A stretch of 64,000 nucleotides of DNA, from positions 1 to 64,000 of the forward strand of contig NZ_FNDX01000009.1 in NCBI RefSeq assembly GCF_900099765.1, given 5' to 3'. This document shows, piece after piece, positions 33,839 to 42,110 of the stretch; positions within the stretch are counted from its first letter, which is position 1, and each line of letters starts with the position of its first letter. Source of the stretch: Paenibacillus typhae (lineage in GTDB: Bacteria; Bacillota; Bacilli; Paenibacillales; Paenibacillaceae). The notes under the pieces were generated by a model, which saw nothing but the letters and a program-made list of their open reading frames with translations, had not been told where the DNA came from and did not search any database. Both the position numbers and the translations under genes were made by a program.

Positions 33839-35170
33839 ATGCATTGGAACAAGTACAAGAGTAACCTGAGCTTATTGCCCACAGGCGTGCAGTGGCTTTT
33901 CTTTTTGTTTACCAATACAGTGCTGGTCCCGCTGTCAGTGGGCCATGCGCTGGGAATGAACGCAGCTGACATTACCGCTTCAATGCAGCGTTCCTTCATT
34001 CTGACCGGCCTGTTATGTATTGTCCAAGCCGTGTGGGGACACCGTTACGCCCTTATGGACGGTCCTGCCGGCATTTGGTGGGGACTGGTTCTCGGAATCA
34101 TCTCCTCCGCTCCTGCGATGGGCATGAATCCCGCGTCCGTAGCAGCGAGTCTGACCGGCGGTTTTCTGCTGGCCGCTATTATTGGAAGCCTCCTGGCTCT
34201 GCTAGGCTTCCTTAAGCTGCTGCAGCGCATATTTACTCCAGTTGTAATGGGCATCTATCTGCTGCTGCTTACCTTTCAGCTGGCGAATACGTTCTTCAAA
34301 GGGATGATCGGCTATAATGCCGGCGGCACATGGGATTTAAAGCTTGCCGGCCTGTCGCTTGTCATCATCCTGTTTGTTTCCTTTATTCATTTGAAGGCGA
34401 AAGGCAAGCTCAGCCAGTTCTCTCTGCTGCTTGGCATCATAGCAGGCTGGATCGCCTACGCAATCTGCTTCGGCAGTTCCGGAAGCATGGGAGCAGCATC
34501 AGCTGATAACACTGCTGTCTGGCAATGGATGCCATGGGGCAGGCCAACCTTTGTGCCGGGCATCGTCATGGTCGGTCTGCTTGCCGGGCTGGTTAATATG
34601 ACCAACACCTTAACCAGCCTGCTGGCTGCAGATAAGCTGTATCAACAGCAGGCTACAGAGAAGCAGTATATCCGCTCGCTGCTGTTCACCAATCTGTTCT
34701 CGGTTGCCGGCGCCTGCTTCGGGCTGATTCCGTTCGGCACGTTCGCTTCCTCAATAGGATTTCTAGAGAATACGAAGGTGGTGCGACGGTCTGCACTGAT
34801 AACCGGTGCTGCACTGCTCATGCTTGTCGGCCTCATACCGGCTTTGAGCGGCTGGCTGGCGCTGCTTCCGATGTCTGTCGGCAGCACAGTGCTGATTGTC
34901 GCCTACCTGCAAATGTTCGGCACGGCGCTGAATCCCCTGGGCCGCACCGCACTTAATTCCAAAACGATTTACCGTGTTGCACTCCCTGTATTGACCGGTA
35001 TCGGAATCATGAATATTCCCGCCTCCGCCTTTGCCGGCTTCCCGCCGCTGCTGACTCCGCTCGCTTCCAACAGGCTGGTCGTTGGTGTCATACTGGCTTT
35101 GGGAATGGAGAACCTTGTCCCTTGGAGCCAATTCGAGCCCAAGGCTACCAGCCTGCCGGCATCCAAATAA
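33839..35170 (+). CDS. NCS2 family nucleobase permease (uracil/xanthine type, YwdJ-like)
   Basis: A 443-residue membrane protein with about 12-14 helices in the NCS2 fold: TGVQWLFFLFTNTVLVPLSVG at the start, the GPAGIWWGLVLG block near 75, and LVNMTNTLTSLLAADKLY near 250 in the place where NCS2 carriers have their substrate-binding Glu/Gln region. The usual signature residues of xanthine or uracil carriers are weakened, as in B. subtilis YwdJ, so the substrate is open. The ribosome site before the ATG is weak. The stop lies 2 bp from the stop of bshB2 with no visible terminator. Confidence 0.72.
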   Translation: MHWNKYKSNLSLLPTGVQWLFFLFTNTVLVPLSVGHALGMNAADITASMQRSFILTGLLCIVQAVWGHRYALMDGPAGIWWGLVLGIISSAPAMGMNPASVAASLTGGFLLAAIIGSLLALLGFLKLLQRIFTPVVMGIYLLLLTFQLANTFFKGMIGYNAGGTWDLKLAGLSLVIILFVSFIHLKAKGKLSQFSLLLGIIAGWIAYAICFGSSGSMGAASADNTAVWQWMPWGRPTFVPGIVMVGLLAGLVNMTNTLTSLLAADKLYQQQATEKQYIRSLLFTNLFSVAGACFGLIPFGTFASSIGFLENTKVVRRSALITGAALLMLVGLIPALSGWLALLPMSVGSTVLIVAYLQMFGTALNPLGRTALNSKTIYRVALPVLTGIGIMNIPASAFAGFPPLLTPLASNRLVVGVILALGMENLVPWSQFEPKATSLPASK

Positions 35171-35172
35171 GC

Positions 35173-35871
35173 TTAACTAAACCGGTAAGTCCAAAACTGT
35201 TCAATGCCGTAACGGCTGCGGATTTCCTCATCGGTTAGAACCCGGCTGCCCACAAGCTCCGCTGCCTGGAACTGTGAACGGTGCGACTGAATGGATGCCA
35301 TTTTTGAAGACAGGAATGCGGTAACATCTACGGTTACGTCCGCTTTTCCGATCATCTGTTCATGATTGCTGGAGAAAGCACTGCATAGAACAACCGGCCG
35401 TTCTTCCGCAGGAAGCCGCCCGATGGTTCTTACGACAGCAGCTCCGGTCGCATCATGATCGGGGTGAACGCTGTAGCCGGGATAGAATGTTATCACGATC
35501 GAAGGTTTCAGCTCCAGCAGCATGTCCAGAATGGTTCCATCCAGCAGTTCCTGGTCCTCGAACTCTATCATCTTGTCATGGAAGCCAAGCATTCTGAGGT
35601 CCTGGATGCCAATTGCCCGGCAGGAGTCTTCCAGCTCCCGCTTACGGATGCCCGGAAGAGTAACCCGGTTAGCAAAGGGCGGAATGCCCATATTCCGGCC
35701 CATTTCGCCAAGAGTAAGGCAGGCAAAGGTCACCTGAGCGCCTCCTGCTATGTATTTGGCCAAAGTGCCCGCTGCAACAAAGGACTCGTCATCCGGGTGC
35801 GGGAACACGGCCAGAATGCGCAAAGCATCAGCTTGATTATTGCTCATATTCATAACTTCATCCATATTCAT
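35173..35871 (-). CDS. bshB2: Bacillithiol biosynthesis deacetylase BshB2 (PIG-L/LmbE family)
   Basis: A 232-residue zinc deacetylase that removes the acetyl group from GlcNAc-malate (and possibly from bacillithiol S-conjugates) in bacillithiol metabolism. Zinc motifs are FPHPDDESF near residue 24 and SVHPDHDATG near 135; CLTLGEMGRNMG and LRMLGFHDKMIEFED match B. subtilis BshB2 (YojG) closely. It follows yojF with a one-base overlap (TGATG), the same pair as in B. subtilis. GGAGG lies in the end of yojF. BshB1, BshA and BshC are not in the window. Confidence 0.88.
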   Translation of the reverse strand: MNMDEVMNMSNNQADALRILAVFPHPDDESFVAAGTLAKYIAGGAQVTFACLTLGEMGRNMGIPPFANRVTLPGIRKRELEDSCRAIGIQDLRMLGFHDKMIEFEDQELLDGTILDMLLELKPSIVITFYPGYSVHPDHDATGAAVVRTIGRLPAEERPVVLCSAFSSNHEQMIGKADVTVDVTAFLSSKMASIQSHRSQFQAAELVGSRVLTDEEIRSRYGIEQFWTYRFS

Positions 35872-36215
35872 CAGAACGCCTCCAGACTCAGCTGCAGGGC
35901 GATAACCAGCTTGCCCATGCTGTCATGTCCGGCCAGAATAAGACGCTGCGTATCCTGCTCATCTATATGGGTAAGCCCTTCGGCGTAAATCCAGCCCTGT
36001 TCGGTTTTTAACCCGACCCGGTACGGACCGGTGCCGGAGATGGAGCCCTGGGTGTAACGGATAACCGCATTGCTGATAAAAGCGGAGGCCGAATGACGGC
36101 TGCTGTCCAGATGGTTGGCATATGCCCCTGAAGTAAGTTCAAGATGGAGATATAACTCCCTGCCGGATAATTCATTTATCCGTGACTGTATATGTTGTGG
36201 TTGTATCGGCTGCAT
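35871..36215 (-). CDS. yojF: YojF family protein (DUF1806)
   Basis: A 114-residue protein without membrane segments, matching the YojF family: HIQSRINELSGRELYLHLELTSGAYA, SAFISNAVIRY and GPYRVGLKTEQGWIYAEGLTH. Its function is unknown, but it is regularly the upstream partner of bshB2, which suggests a role in bacillithiol metabolism or a complex with the deacetylase. ATG at 36215 is chosen since AAGGAG lies 6 nt upstream. It is translationally coupled to bshB2. Confidence 0.82.
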   Translation of the reverse strand: MQPIQPQHIQSRINELSGRELYLHLELTSGAYANHLDSSRHSASAFISNAVIRYTQGSISGTGPYRVGLKTEQGWIYAEGLTHIDEQDTQRLILAGHDSMGKLVIALQLSLEAF

Positions 36216-36263
36216 AGTATACTCCTTCATTAGTAATAAGGCCTCGGTGACTGCACTTCATAA

Positions 36264-36572
36264 TTATCCTTCTACAATATCTGCCTGAAGATCGGTGGCA
36301 ATCTCAATCATTAAAGGAACGACCGCCTCTGCGGATACCGCCACATAGAGATCTCCGGAATACAGACGAAAAGGAATTTCCGTTTCACCGTAAGTCCACA
36401 TGAAGAAATCCCCCTCAATGGTCATAATGCTCTCAGGTCCTTTAACGGTAAAAGTCTGCGAATAAGCAAAATCAGCCCGCTGTGCGAAGTACTGCTTGCA
36501 TTCCTCCAGAGTGATCGCCTGTGCCGCGTTGTCCTCCTGCATGGAACGGGTAATACGAAAACGCTGATTCAT
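36264..36572 (-). CDS. Conserved-looking small protein of unknown function upstream of yojF
   Basis: A 102-residue soluble protein with mixed composition; I do not recognise a family. Stretches such as SMTIEGDFFMWTYGETEIPFRLYSGDLYVAVS alternate hydrophobic and polar residues like a beta-sheet domain, and there is no Cys. GGAGG lies 6 nt before the ATG at 36572, a strong site. It is 48 nt upstream of yojF on the same strand and likely heads the yojF-bshB2 operon. A link to thiol metabolism is only by position. Confidence 0.6.
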   Translation of the reverse strand: MNQRFRITRSMQEDNAAQAITLEECKQYFAQRADFAYSQTFTVKGPESIMTIEGDFFMWTYGETEIPFRLYSGDLYVAVSAEAVVPLMIEIATDLQADIVEG

Positions 36573-36743
36573 GTTATGCCTCCAAAAGAACAAATTTCTG
36601 CAGCGGTAGAGGGCCTTTATGCCTTACATCCCGCTGTCCCGAAACCCCATTTTCTCATTCCCTGTGCTCCCTGTCAAAACAATGCATGTTCATTCATGCA
36701 GATAATGACAAATTATCTTCGCATATATCCTTTCTGATATATC

Positions 36744-36772
36744 AAAAAAGTGCATAGCCGCCGCTACACACT
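36744..36772 (-). terminator. Terminator after the amino acid ABC operon
   Basis: On the minus strand AGTGTGTAGC-ggcg-GCTATGCACT (two G-U pairs) is followed by TTTTTT, 20 nt past the ATPase stop at 36792. Confidence 0.75.
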
Positions 36773-36791
36773 CTTTCAAATCCTCTTCTGT

Positions 36792-37535
36792 TTACTCCTG
36801 ATTCAAAAAAGTCCGGGTCCGCTCCAGCTGCGGATTGCCGAAGATTTGCTCCGGTGTTCCGGATTCAGCTATCTCCCCGTTGTCCATAAAGAATACCCGG
36901 TCTGCCACATCACGGGCAAAGTTCATCTCATGGGTTACGATGATCATCGTCATGTTCTCCTCGGCCAGCTGGCGGATTACACGGAGCACCTCGCCGGTCA
37001 GCTCGGGATCGAGTGCAGATGTCGGCTCGTCAAACAGCAGAATGTCCGGATTCAGCATCAGCGCTCTGGCGATAGCTACCCGCTGCTTCTGCCCGCCGGA
37101 CAGCATGGACGGATATACATCCGCCTTGTCAGCCAGACCGACCTTAGTCAGCAGCTCCGTGCTTCTCGCAGCAATGACCTGGCTGCTCTCCCGCTTCAGC
37201 GTTCTGGGGGCCAGCTCCAAATTTCCCCGTACCGTCAGGTGCGGGAACAGGTTGAAGTGCTGGAATACCATGCCCATTGTGGCGGTAATGTCCCTGATCG
37301 CCGCGCTGCCGGCGTATTTCCCGTTCTCGGCCAGCGTTTTACCGTGGATGAAGATGCTCCCGCCGGTAATTTCCTCCAGATGCACAAGACTGCGCAGCAT
37401 GGTGCTTTTACCGGAGCCGGAAGGTCCAATGACGGCCACAACCTCACCGGGTTTCACTTCAAAGGTAATTTGCTTCAGCACATCCAGGCTGCCGAAGGAT
37501 TTCTGTAATTGTTTTACTTCTATAATACTGCTCAT
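36792..37535 (-). CDS. Polar amino acid ABC transporter ATP-binding protein (GlnQ type)
   Basis: A 247-residue ATPase with Walker [10 protein letters not shown] near residue 37, Q-loop [15 protein letters not shown], signature LSGGQKQRV, Walker [14 protein letters not shown] and H-loop [15 protein letters not shown]. All features are typical of the PAAT family that imports glutamine, cystine, arginine and similar. Third gene of the operon, 15 nt after the permease gene. A terminator follows. Confidence 0.9.
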   Translation of the reverse strand: MSSIIEVKQLQKSFGSLDVLKQITFEVKPGEVVAVIGPSGSGKSTMLRSLVHLEEITGGSIFIHGKTLAENGKYAGSAAIRDITATMGMVFQHFNLFPHLTVRGNLELAPRTLKRESSQVIAARSTELLTKVGLADKADVYPSMLSGGQKQRVAIARALMLNPDILLFDEPTSALDPELTGEVLRVIRQLAEENMTMIIVTHEMNFARDVADRVFFMDNGEIAESGTPEQIFGNPQLERTRTFLNQE

Positions 37536-37550
37536 AATCGGACAGCCCTT

Positions 37551-38210
37551 CTACTCAAATTTGAAACGTTTCTCCAGCAGTTTGAAGAACAGCGTCAGCA
37601 CAAGTGTCATCAGCAGATAGATGATGCCTGCCACAACAAACGGCGTCACCGTAAAGTCACGGTTCACTGCGGTCTTGGCATAATTCAGCAGCTCCGGTAC
37701 GGCTACGGCATAGAGCAGTGCAGTGTCTTTGACCAGGGTGATCGACTCATTCGCTACTGCCGGCAGCGCCACCCGGAACATCTGGGCGAGAATAACCTTG
37801 CGCAGTGTCTGCCATTTGCTGAGTCCCAGCACCTTGGCAGCCTCATGCTGTCCTTTGTCAATGGACAGCAGGCCCCCGCGGAATATTTCCGCGAAGTAGG
37901 CTCCATAGTTCAGGATAAAGCCGAGGGCAGCGGCAGCAAAACGGTCCATGACCAGATACTCTCCGATGACCGGAATCTGCGGCAGTCCAAAGCAGAAGAA
38001 CAGCAGCTGCAGCAGCAGCGGAGTGCCGCGCATCACGTAGATATAGGTGTGGGCCAGCCAGGCTAACGGCTTAATCCGGCTTTTGGCCACCAGGGTGACC
38101 AGCATCCCGAGCGGGATGGACAGGACGATAACGATCAGGAACAGCAGCACCGTTGTGCGTGCCCCCTCCAGCATCGGCCCGGCAATCTGGATAATATAAT
38201 CAATACTCAT
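37551..38210 (-). CDS. Polar amino acid ABC transporter permease
   Basis: A 219-residue inner-membrane permease with about five helices and the HisM-type signature; recognisable parts are YVMRGTPLLLQLLFF, the EAA loop GGLLSIDKGQHEAAKVLGLS and ALPAVANESITLVKDTALLYAV. It forms a homodimer in most family members. It sits 29 nt after the binding-protein gene and 15 nt before the ATPase gene. Confidence 0.9.
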   Translation of the reverse strand: MSIDYIIQIAGPMLEGARTTVLLFLIVIVLSIPLGMLVTLVAKSRIKPLAWLAHTYIYVMRGTPLLLQLLFFCFGLPQIPVIGEYLVMDRFAAAALGFILNYGAYFAEIFRGGLLSIDKGQHEAAKVLGLSKWQTLRKVILAQMFRVALPAVANESITLVKDTALLYAVAVPELLNYAKTAVNRDFTVTPFVVAGIIYLLMTLVLTLFFKLLEKRFKFE

Positions 38211-38239
38211 TTCTGTAACCGACTCCTAAAGGAAGCTAT

Positions 38240-39010
38240 CTAGTTCAATACTTTGTTTTCGCCAAACCATTTGGTAGAAATTTCGGCGGCTGTGCCGTCA
38301 CTGCTGAGCTCATCCAGCGCCTTCTGCAGCTCATCGAGCAAAGCCTGATTGTCCTTCTTGATGCCAACACCATATTGCTCAGGGGCGAGGGATTCATCCA
38401 GCAGCTTGTATGTGTTCTGCTCAAGGGACATATAGTATCTGGCAACTACTTCATCAATAACTACGCCGTCAAGACGGCCCGATTTCAGGTCAGTCAGGGC
38501 CAGCACGTTATCCGGGAACTCGGATACACCGGCAACCTCAGCCTTGATTGGGCTTGCATCCAGTGCGTCAGCGGCGGACGACAGGCTCTGAAGCCCCAGC
38601 TCTTTGCCGGCAAGATCCGCAAGGGTGGCCAGCGGAGAATCAGCAAGCACGACTACTACCTGGCTGTTTTCAAGATAGGGTCTGGTGAACAGCACCTTTT
38701 CCTTGCGCTCATCAGTGATCGTGTATCCGTTCCAGATCATATCGATACGTCCGCTGTTCAGCTCGGACTCTTTAGCTGACCAGTCGATTGGCTGGAAAGT
38801 AACCTTTTTGCCCATTTTCTCGGCGGCAGCCTTGGCATAGTCAATATCGAAGCCGACAATTTCATTGTTCTCGTCACGGAAGCCCATTGGTGCGAACTTG
38901 TCATCAATCCCGATAACCAGCTTGTTATCATCATTTCCTGATCCGGAGCAGCCTGCAATCACTGCAATAATCATTACCGTTAAAAGAATCCATACTCCCT
39001 TGCGTCTCAT
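38240..39010 (-). CDS. Amino acid ABC transporter substrate-binding lipoprotein
   Basis: A 256-residue lipoprotein: signal peptide with lipobox IAGC (Cys21), then a type II binding fold with GIDDKFAPMGFRDENNEIVGFDIDYAKAAAEKMG, the arginine-containing YTITDERKEKVLFTRPY block and an aspartate region in DGVVIDEVVARYY. The sequence is closest in feel to cystine/polar amino acid binders such as TcyA or ArtP, but substrate choice by eye is unsafe. First gene of the operon. The 270 bp upstream also hold the divergent ywiC promoter. Confidence 0.85.
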   Translation of the reverse strand: MRRKGVWILLTVMIIAVIAGCSGSGNDDNKLVIGIDDKFAPMGFRDENNEIVGFDIDYAKAAAEKMGKKVTFQPIDWSAKESELNSGRIDMIWNGYTITDERKEKVLFTRPYLENSQVVVVLADSPLATLADLAGKELGLQSLSSAADALDASPIKAEVAGVSEFPDNVLALTDLKSGRLDGVVIDEVVARYYMSLEQNTYKLLDESLAPEQYGVGIKKDNQALLDELQKALDELSSDGTAAEISTKWFGENKVLN

Positions 39011-39176
39011 CTCTCTAATCCCCCTAGTAAAATTAAAATGTCCACACGCGCTTTAGTTCGTTAACACGTTATCAGGCTATCATAATAACATAGGATGTGA
39101 ATTGCGTCGATAAAGGAGTGATCGGTTTCGTTGTCAATGGATAAATTGCAAACAATTAATTACAGCAAAATATAGC

Positions 39177-39220
39177 TGTGTTCCGGGTCACTATAGCGCT
39201 GTCATTTCAGCAGGTATAAT
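39177..39220 (+). promoter_or_regulatory. Fnr/CRP-like site and promoter of the ywiC homologue
   Basis: TGTGT-N6-TCACT (39177-39192) differs from the Bacillus Fnr box TGTGA-N6-TCACA by one base in each half. A TATAAT at 39215-39220, without a good -35, puts the transcript start near 39227, so the dyad centre is at about -42, the class II activation position. That would make the gene anaerobically induced. Fnr is not encoded in the window. Confidence 0.5.
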
Positions 39221-39281
39221 GGAATAAGGCTGATATTACATACCCGTGTAACGATACCTTGTTGTAGGAGGAGAAAATGCT

Positions 39282-39995
39282 ATGAGGAAGTATATACCCA
39301 ACCAGCACGGCGCCTGGGCCATGCTGATCCTTCCCTTTCTGTTCGGAATTGCTTCATCGGCGGGAAAAGCCATACATATCCCGCTGTTTATCTGCTGGCT
39401 GCTGATCTATCTGTTCAGCTTCCCGCTGCTGCAGGGAGTGAAGACCGGGAAACTCCAGCGATACGCCAAACCGCTCAAGCTGTACGGGCTTCTGCTGGTG
39501 CCGTTTGTTATCTATCTGATTATCGCCGAGCCAGCTCTGATCTGGTTTGTGCTTCCGCTGCTGCCGCTCTTTGCAGTCAATCTCTATTTTGCCAAAACAA
39601 AAAATGAACGCGCATTGGTGAACGATATTTCAGCGATCATTGCTTTTTCCCTGATTATATATCCGGTCTTCTACGTCGGACAGGGAGAGAGCTGGCGGTC
39701 AGCCACAGAGCTGTTCCTCTTGTCGGCCCTGTACTTTACCGGTACTGCCCTGTATGTCAAAACAATCATCCGTGAGCGGAACAATGCCCGGTATTATTAC
39801 ATATCCGTCGCTTATCATCTGCTGTTTGCGGCAGCAGGCCTGGTGCTCTTCCCTCCGCTGTTTGTGCCCCTTCTGATCCTGCTGCTCCGGGCAGCCATCC
39901 TGCCCAAGACGGGGATTACAGCTAAACGTACCGGCATCACAGAAATCGGTTTTTCAGTCATGTTATACGCTGCCGTGCTGATTCTTTACTTTTAG
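39282..39995 (+). CDS. ywiC: YwiC-like integral membrane protein
   Basis: A 237-residue protein with about seven or eight membrane helices. The N-terminal RKYIPNQHGAWAMLILPFLFG is the hallmark of the YwiC family, and FAKTKNERALVNDISAIIAFSL is the conserved middle loop. B. subtilis ywiC lies in the narK-fnr-narGHJI region; here too it is within 15 kb of the nar genes and appears to have an Fnr-type site. The QHGAW and D(I)SA motifs resemble UbiA-type prenyltransferase relatives, which would suggest isoprenoid or heme chemistry, but this is unproven. AGGAGGAG lies upstream of the ATG. Confidence 0.8.
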   Translation: MRKYIPNQHGAWAMLILPFLFGIASSAGKAIHIPLFICWLLIYLFSFPLLQGVKTGKLQRYAKPLKLYGLLLVPFVIYLIIAEPALIWFVLPLLPLFAVNLYFAKTKNERALVNDISAIIAFSLIIYPVFYVGQGESWRSATELFLLSALYFTGTALYVKTIIRERNNARYYYISVAYHLLFAAAGLVLFPPLFVPLLILLLRAAILPKTGITAKRTGITEIGFSVMLYAAVLILYF

Positions 39996-40013
39996 AGAGT
40001 ACAGAAGAACAAT

Positions 40014-40063
40014 AAAAAAGGATGCTTCCCTATCGGCCATTCGATAGAAAAGCATCCTTTTTT
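40014..40063. terminator. Bidirectional terminator between ywiC and ilvB
   Basis: AAAAAAGGATGCTT and AAGCATCCTTTTTT, with an inner CTATCG/CGATAG, form a long stem flanked by A and T runs, suitable for both convergent genes. Confidence 0.9.
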
Positions 40064-40081
40064 AATGTAAGCATTAAATGT

Positions 40082-41758
40082 CTATTCCACAATCATATCC
40101 TGATTGCTCGATCCCGGCGGAACGATCGGATACACATTTGTCTCCTCGGTAATGTCGAACTCCATAATCACGAGGCCATCTGTATGCAGCGCCAGATCAA
40201 TCATCTGCTCCGCTTCATCCATTGTACGTGCCCTGAAGCCGTGAGCGCCGAAGGATTTGGCCAAGGCAACGAAGTCCGGTGAGCTGATCTTAACTGAAGA
40301 GTAGCGCTTGCCGAGGAACAGCTGCTGCCACTGTCTTACCATCCCAAGATAGCCGTTTTTGAAAATGGCCACCTTGACATTCAGGCCCAGATCAACTGCT
40401 GTCATCATTTCCTGCATGTTCATCTGAATGCTTCCGTCTCCTGTAATACAGACGACAGGGCGGTCAGGATACGCAACCGCTGCGCCGATTGCAGCCGGCA
40501 GGCCGAACCCCATCGTGCCCAGCCCGCCCGATGTCAGGAAGGAACGCGGCCGGGTGAACTGATAATGCCTTGCTGTCCAGATCTGATGCTGTCCAACATC
40601 TGTAGCGATAATGGCGTCGCCTGCAGAGGCATTTTGCAGACATGCTATCACATCCTGCGGGGCCAGCTTCTGCTCAGCTTTGCGTTTCACTTTCGCAGAA
40701 CGGCTGCGCCAGTCCTGGATTTGACGCTCCCAGTCCATCCGCTCTGCTGTATGTACATTACCTGTTAACCGTTCGAGCATTTCGCCGCATGAACCGGTAA
40801 TGGCAAGGTCAATATGTATGTTTTTGTTCAGCTCGGAGGTGTCAATATCGACCTGGATTTTGAAGGAGTCCGGCGAGAAGGCTTTGCGGTTGCCGGTTAC
40901 ACGGTCACTGAACCGGACACCAAGGCACAGCACCACATCTGCGCTCTGCAGCGCACGGTTGGCAGCTACACTGCCGTGCATCCCGACCATGCCCAAATGC
41001 AGGGGATGTCCGGAAGGGAAAGCCCCCAGACCCATCAGGGTGCTGGCAACAGGCAGGTGGTAACGCTCGGCAAACACACGTACCAGCTCCGGTGTATTAT
41101 CGGGAATACATCCGCCGCCTATCAGAACAAGCGGGCGCTTGGCCCTGCTGAGCTGCTCCGCGGCCAGCTGAATATCAGTCTGGGCAATGGAATGGTCGGG
41201 CTGATACCCACGGATATAGGGGAGGTTCATCGTTTCAGCAGTATACAGGTTATCCGGAACTTCCGCATTCATCACATTCTTGGGAAGGTCAATCAGTACC
41301 GGGCCTGGCCGTCCAGTTGCCGCTACATAGAAGGCTTCATGTATAATCCTCGGCAGGTCAGCGATTTCCCTTACAATATAATTATGTTTGGTAATCGGCA
41401 TCGTCATCCCGTAAATATCTACTTCCTGAAAGCTGTCGAGACCGATGAGCTCCGTCGAAACCTGGCCAGTAAAGACAACTAGCGGAACAGAGTCCATAAA
41501 AGCCGTGGCGATTCCGGTCACTGCATTGGTAGCACCCGGTCCGCTGGTAACCAGCGCTACACCTGTCAGTCCGGTTGCCCGGGCGTAACCATCTGCGGCA
41601 TGCACAGCAGCCTGCTCGTGCCGGACCAGAATATGCTGTATCCTGTCACAATCATATAACGCATCATACAAGGGCAATACGGCTCCGCCCGGGTATCCGA
41701 ATATCGTCTCCACATCTTTTTCGATCAGCATTTGAATCAGCAGCTGGGCTCCGTTCAT
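40082..41758 (-). CDS. ilvB: Acetolactate synthase, large (catalytic) subunit
   Basis: A 558-residue thiamine diphosphate enzyme that joins two pyruvates (or pyruvate and 2-oxobutyrate) for branched-chain amino acid synthesis. The catalytic Glu48 is in VRHEQAAVHAADGYARATG; the ThDP/Mg motif is GDGSIQMNMQEMMTAVDLGLN near residue 445; the FAD-binding middle domain is present, with QVDIDTSELNKN. It looks like the anabolic AHAS type, not the shorter AlsS. The regulatory subunit gene ilvN is absent next to it, and the gene is alone between a terminator and a short promoter region with no T-box. It may be a second isozyme. Confidence 0.85.
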   Translation of the reverse strand: MNGAQLLIQMLIEKDVETIFGYPGGAVLPLYDALYDCDRIQHILVRHEQAAVHAADGYARATGLTGVALVTSGPGATNAVTGIATAFMDSVPLVVFTGQVSTELIGLDSFQEVDIYGMTMPITKHNYIVREIADLPRIIHEAFYVAATGRPGPVLIDLPKNVMNAEVPDNLYTAETMNLPYIRGYQPDHSIAQTDIQLAAEQLSRAKRPLVLIGGGCIPDNTPELVRVFAERYHLPVASTLMGLGAFPSGHPLHLGMVGMHGSVAANRALQSADVVLCLGVRFSDRVTGNRKAFSPDSFKIQVDIDTSELNKNIHIDLAITGSCGEMLERLTGNVHTAERMDWERQIQDWRSRSAKVKRKAEQKLAPQDVIACLQNASAGDAIIATDVGQHQIWTARHYQFTRPRSFLTSGGLGTMGFGLPAAIGAAVAYPDRPVVCITGDGSIQMNMQEMMTAVDLGLNVKVAIFKNGYLGMVRQWQQLFLGKRYSSVKISSPDFVALAKSFGAHGFRARTMDEAEQMIDLALHTDGLVIMEFDITEETNVYPIVPPGSSNQDMIVE

Positions 41759-41854
41759 AGGTACAATTCGTCTCCTGTCTCATTAAATATGTTTTAGGGA
41801 TATCAGATTATGGGTAACATGTTGTGATAGATTATACTGAGAGGATGATCTCCA

Positions 41855-42094
41855 TTGGCAAAAGATAGCGAACAGCAGGTTCCCCTTACGCGTGAAGAAC
41901 GCGAGCAAATCGGCCGCAGAACGAATGCCGGCTTCGCCAGAGTCGAGCGGGCAGCAGTGGATGAAGGCACGGAAGCCATCCCGACCGGATCCATCGGCCA
42001 GCCGCTCACCGAAGAAGAAATCCGCCGCCGGGTTGGTTCGGGTAATTTCGAATCAGCGAAGAATGATCTCCAGTCCGGTTCCATTAACAGCTGA
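41855..42094 (+). CDS. Small hydrophilic protein of unknown function
   Basis: A 79-residue, charged, Cys-free protein with a TTG start; GAGAGGATGA lies about 9 nt upstream, and an ATG at 41846 leads to a stop within eight codons. It has a helical Arg/Glu-rich start (VPLTREEREQIGRRTNAGFARVER) and a second helix (LTEEEIRRRVG). No family is recognised. It is convergent with moaA, with 16 nt between stops. Size and charge recall small sporulation proteins of bacilli, but I have no firm evidence. Confidence 0.55.
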   Translation: MAKDSEQQVPLTREEREQIGRRTNAGFARVERAAVDEGTEAIPTGSIGQPLTEEEIRRRVGSGNFESAKNDLQSGSINS

Positions 42095-42110
42095 TCTCGT
42101 AGCCTATAGC

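Noticed and set aside
36750..37620. Two ~250-codon plus-strand frames
   Set aside because: Antisense to the amino acid ABC ATPase gene, whose Walker and signature motifs settle the coding strand.
40820..41482. 222-codon plus-strand frame
   Set aside because: Antisense shadow of ilvB with no initiation signal.
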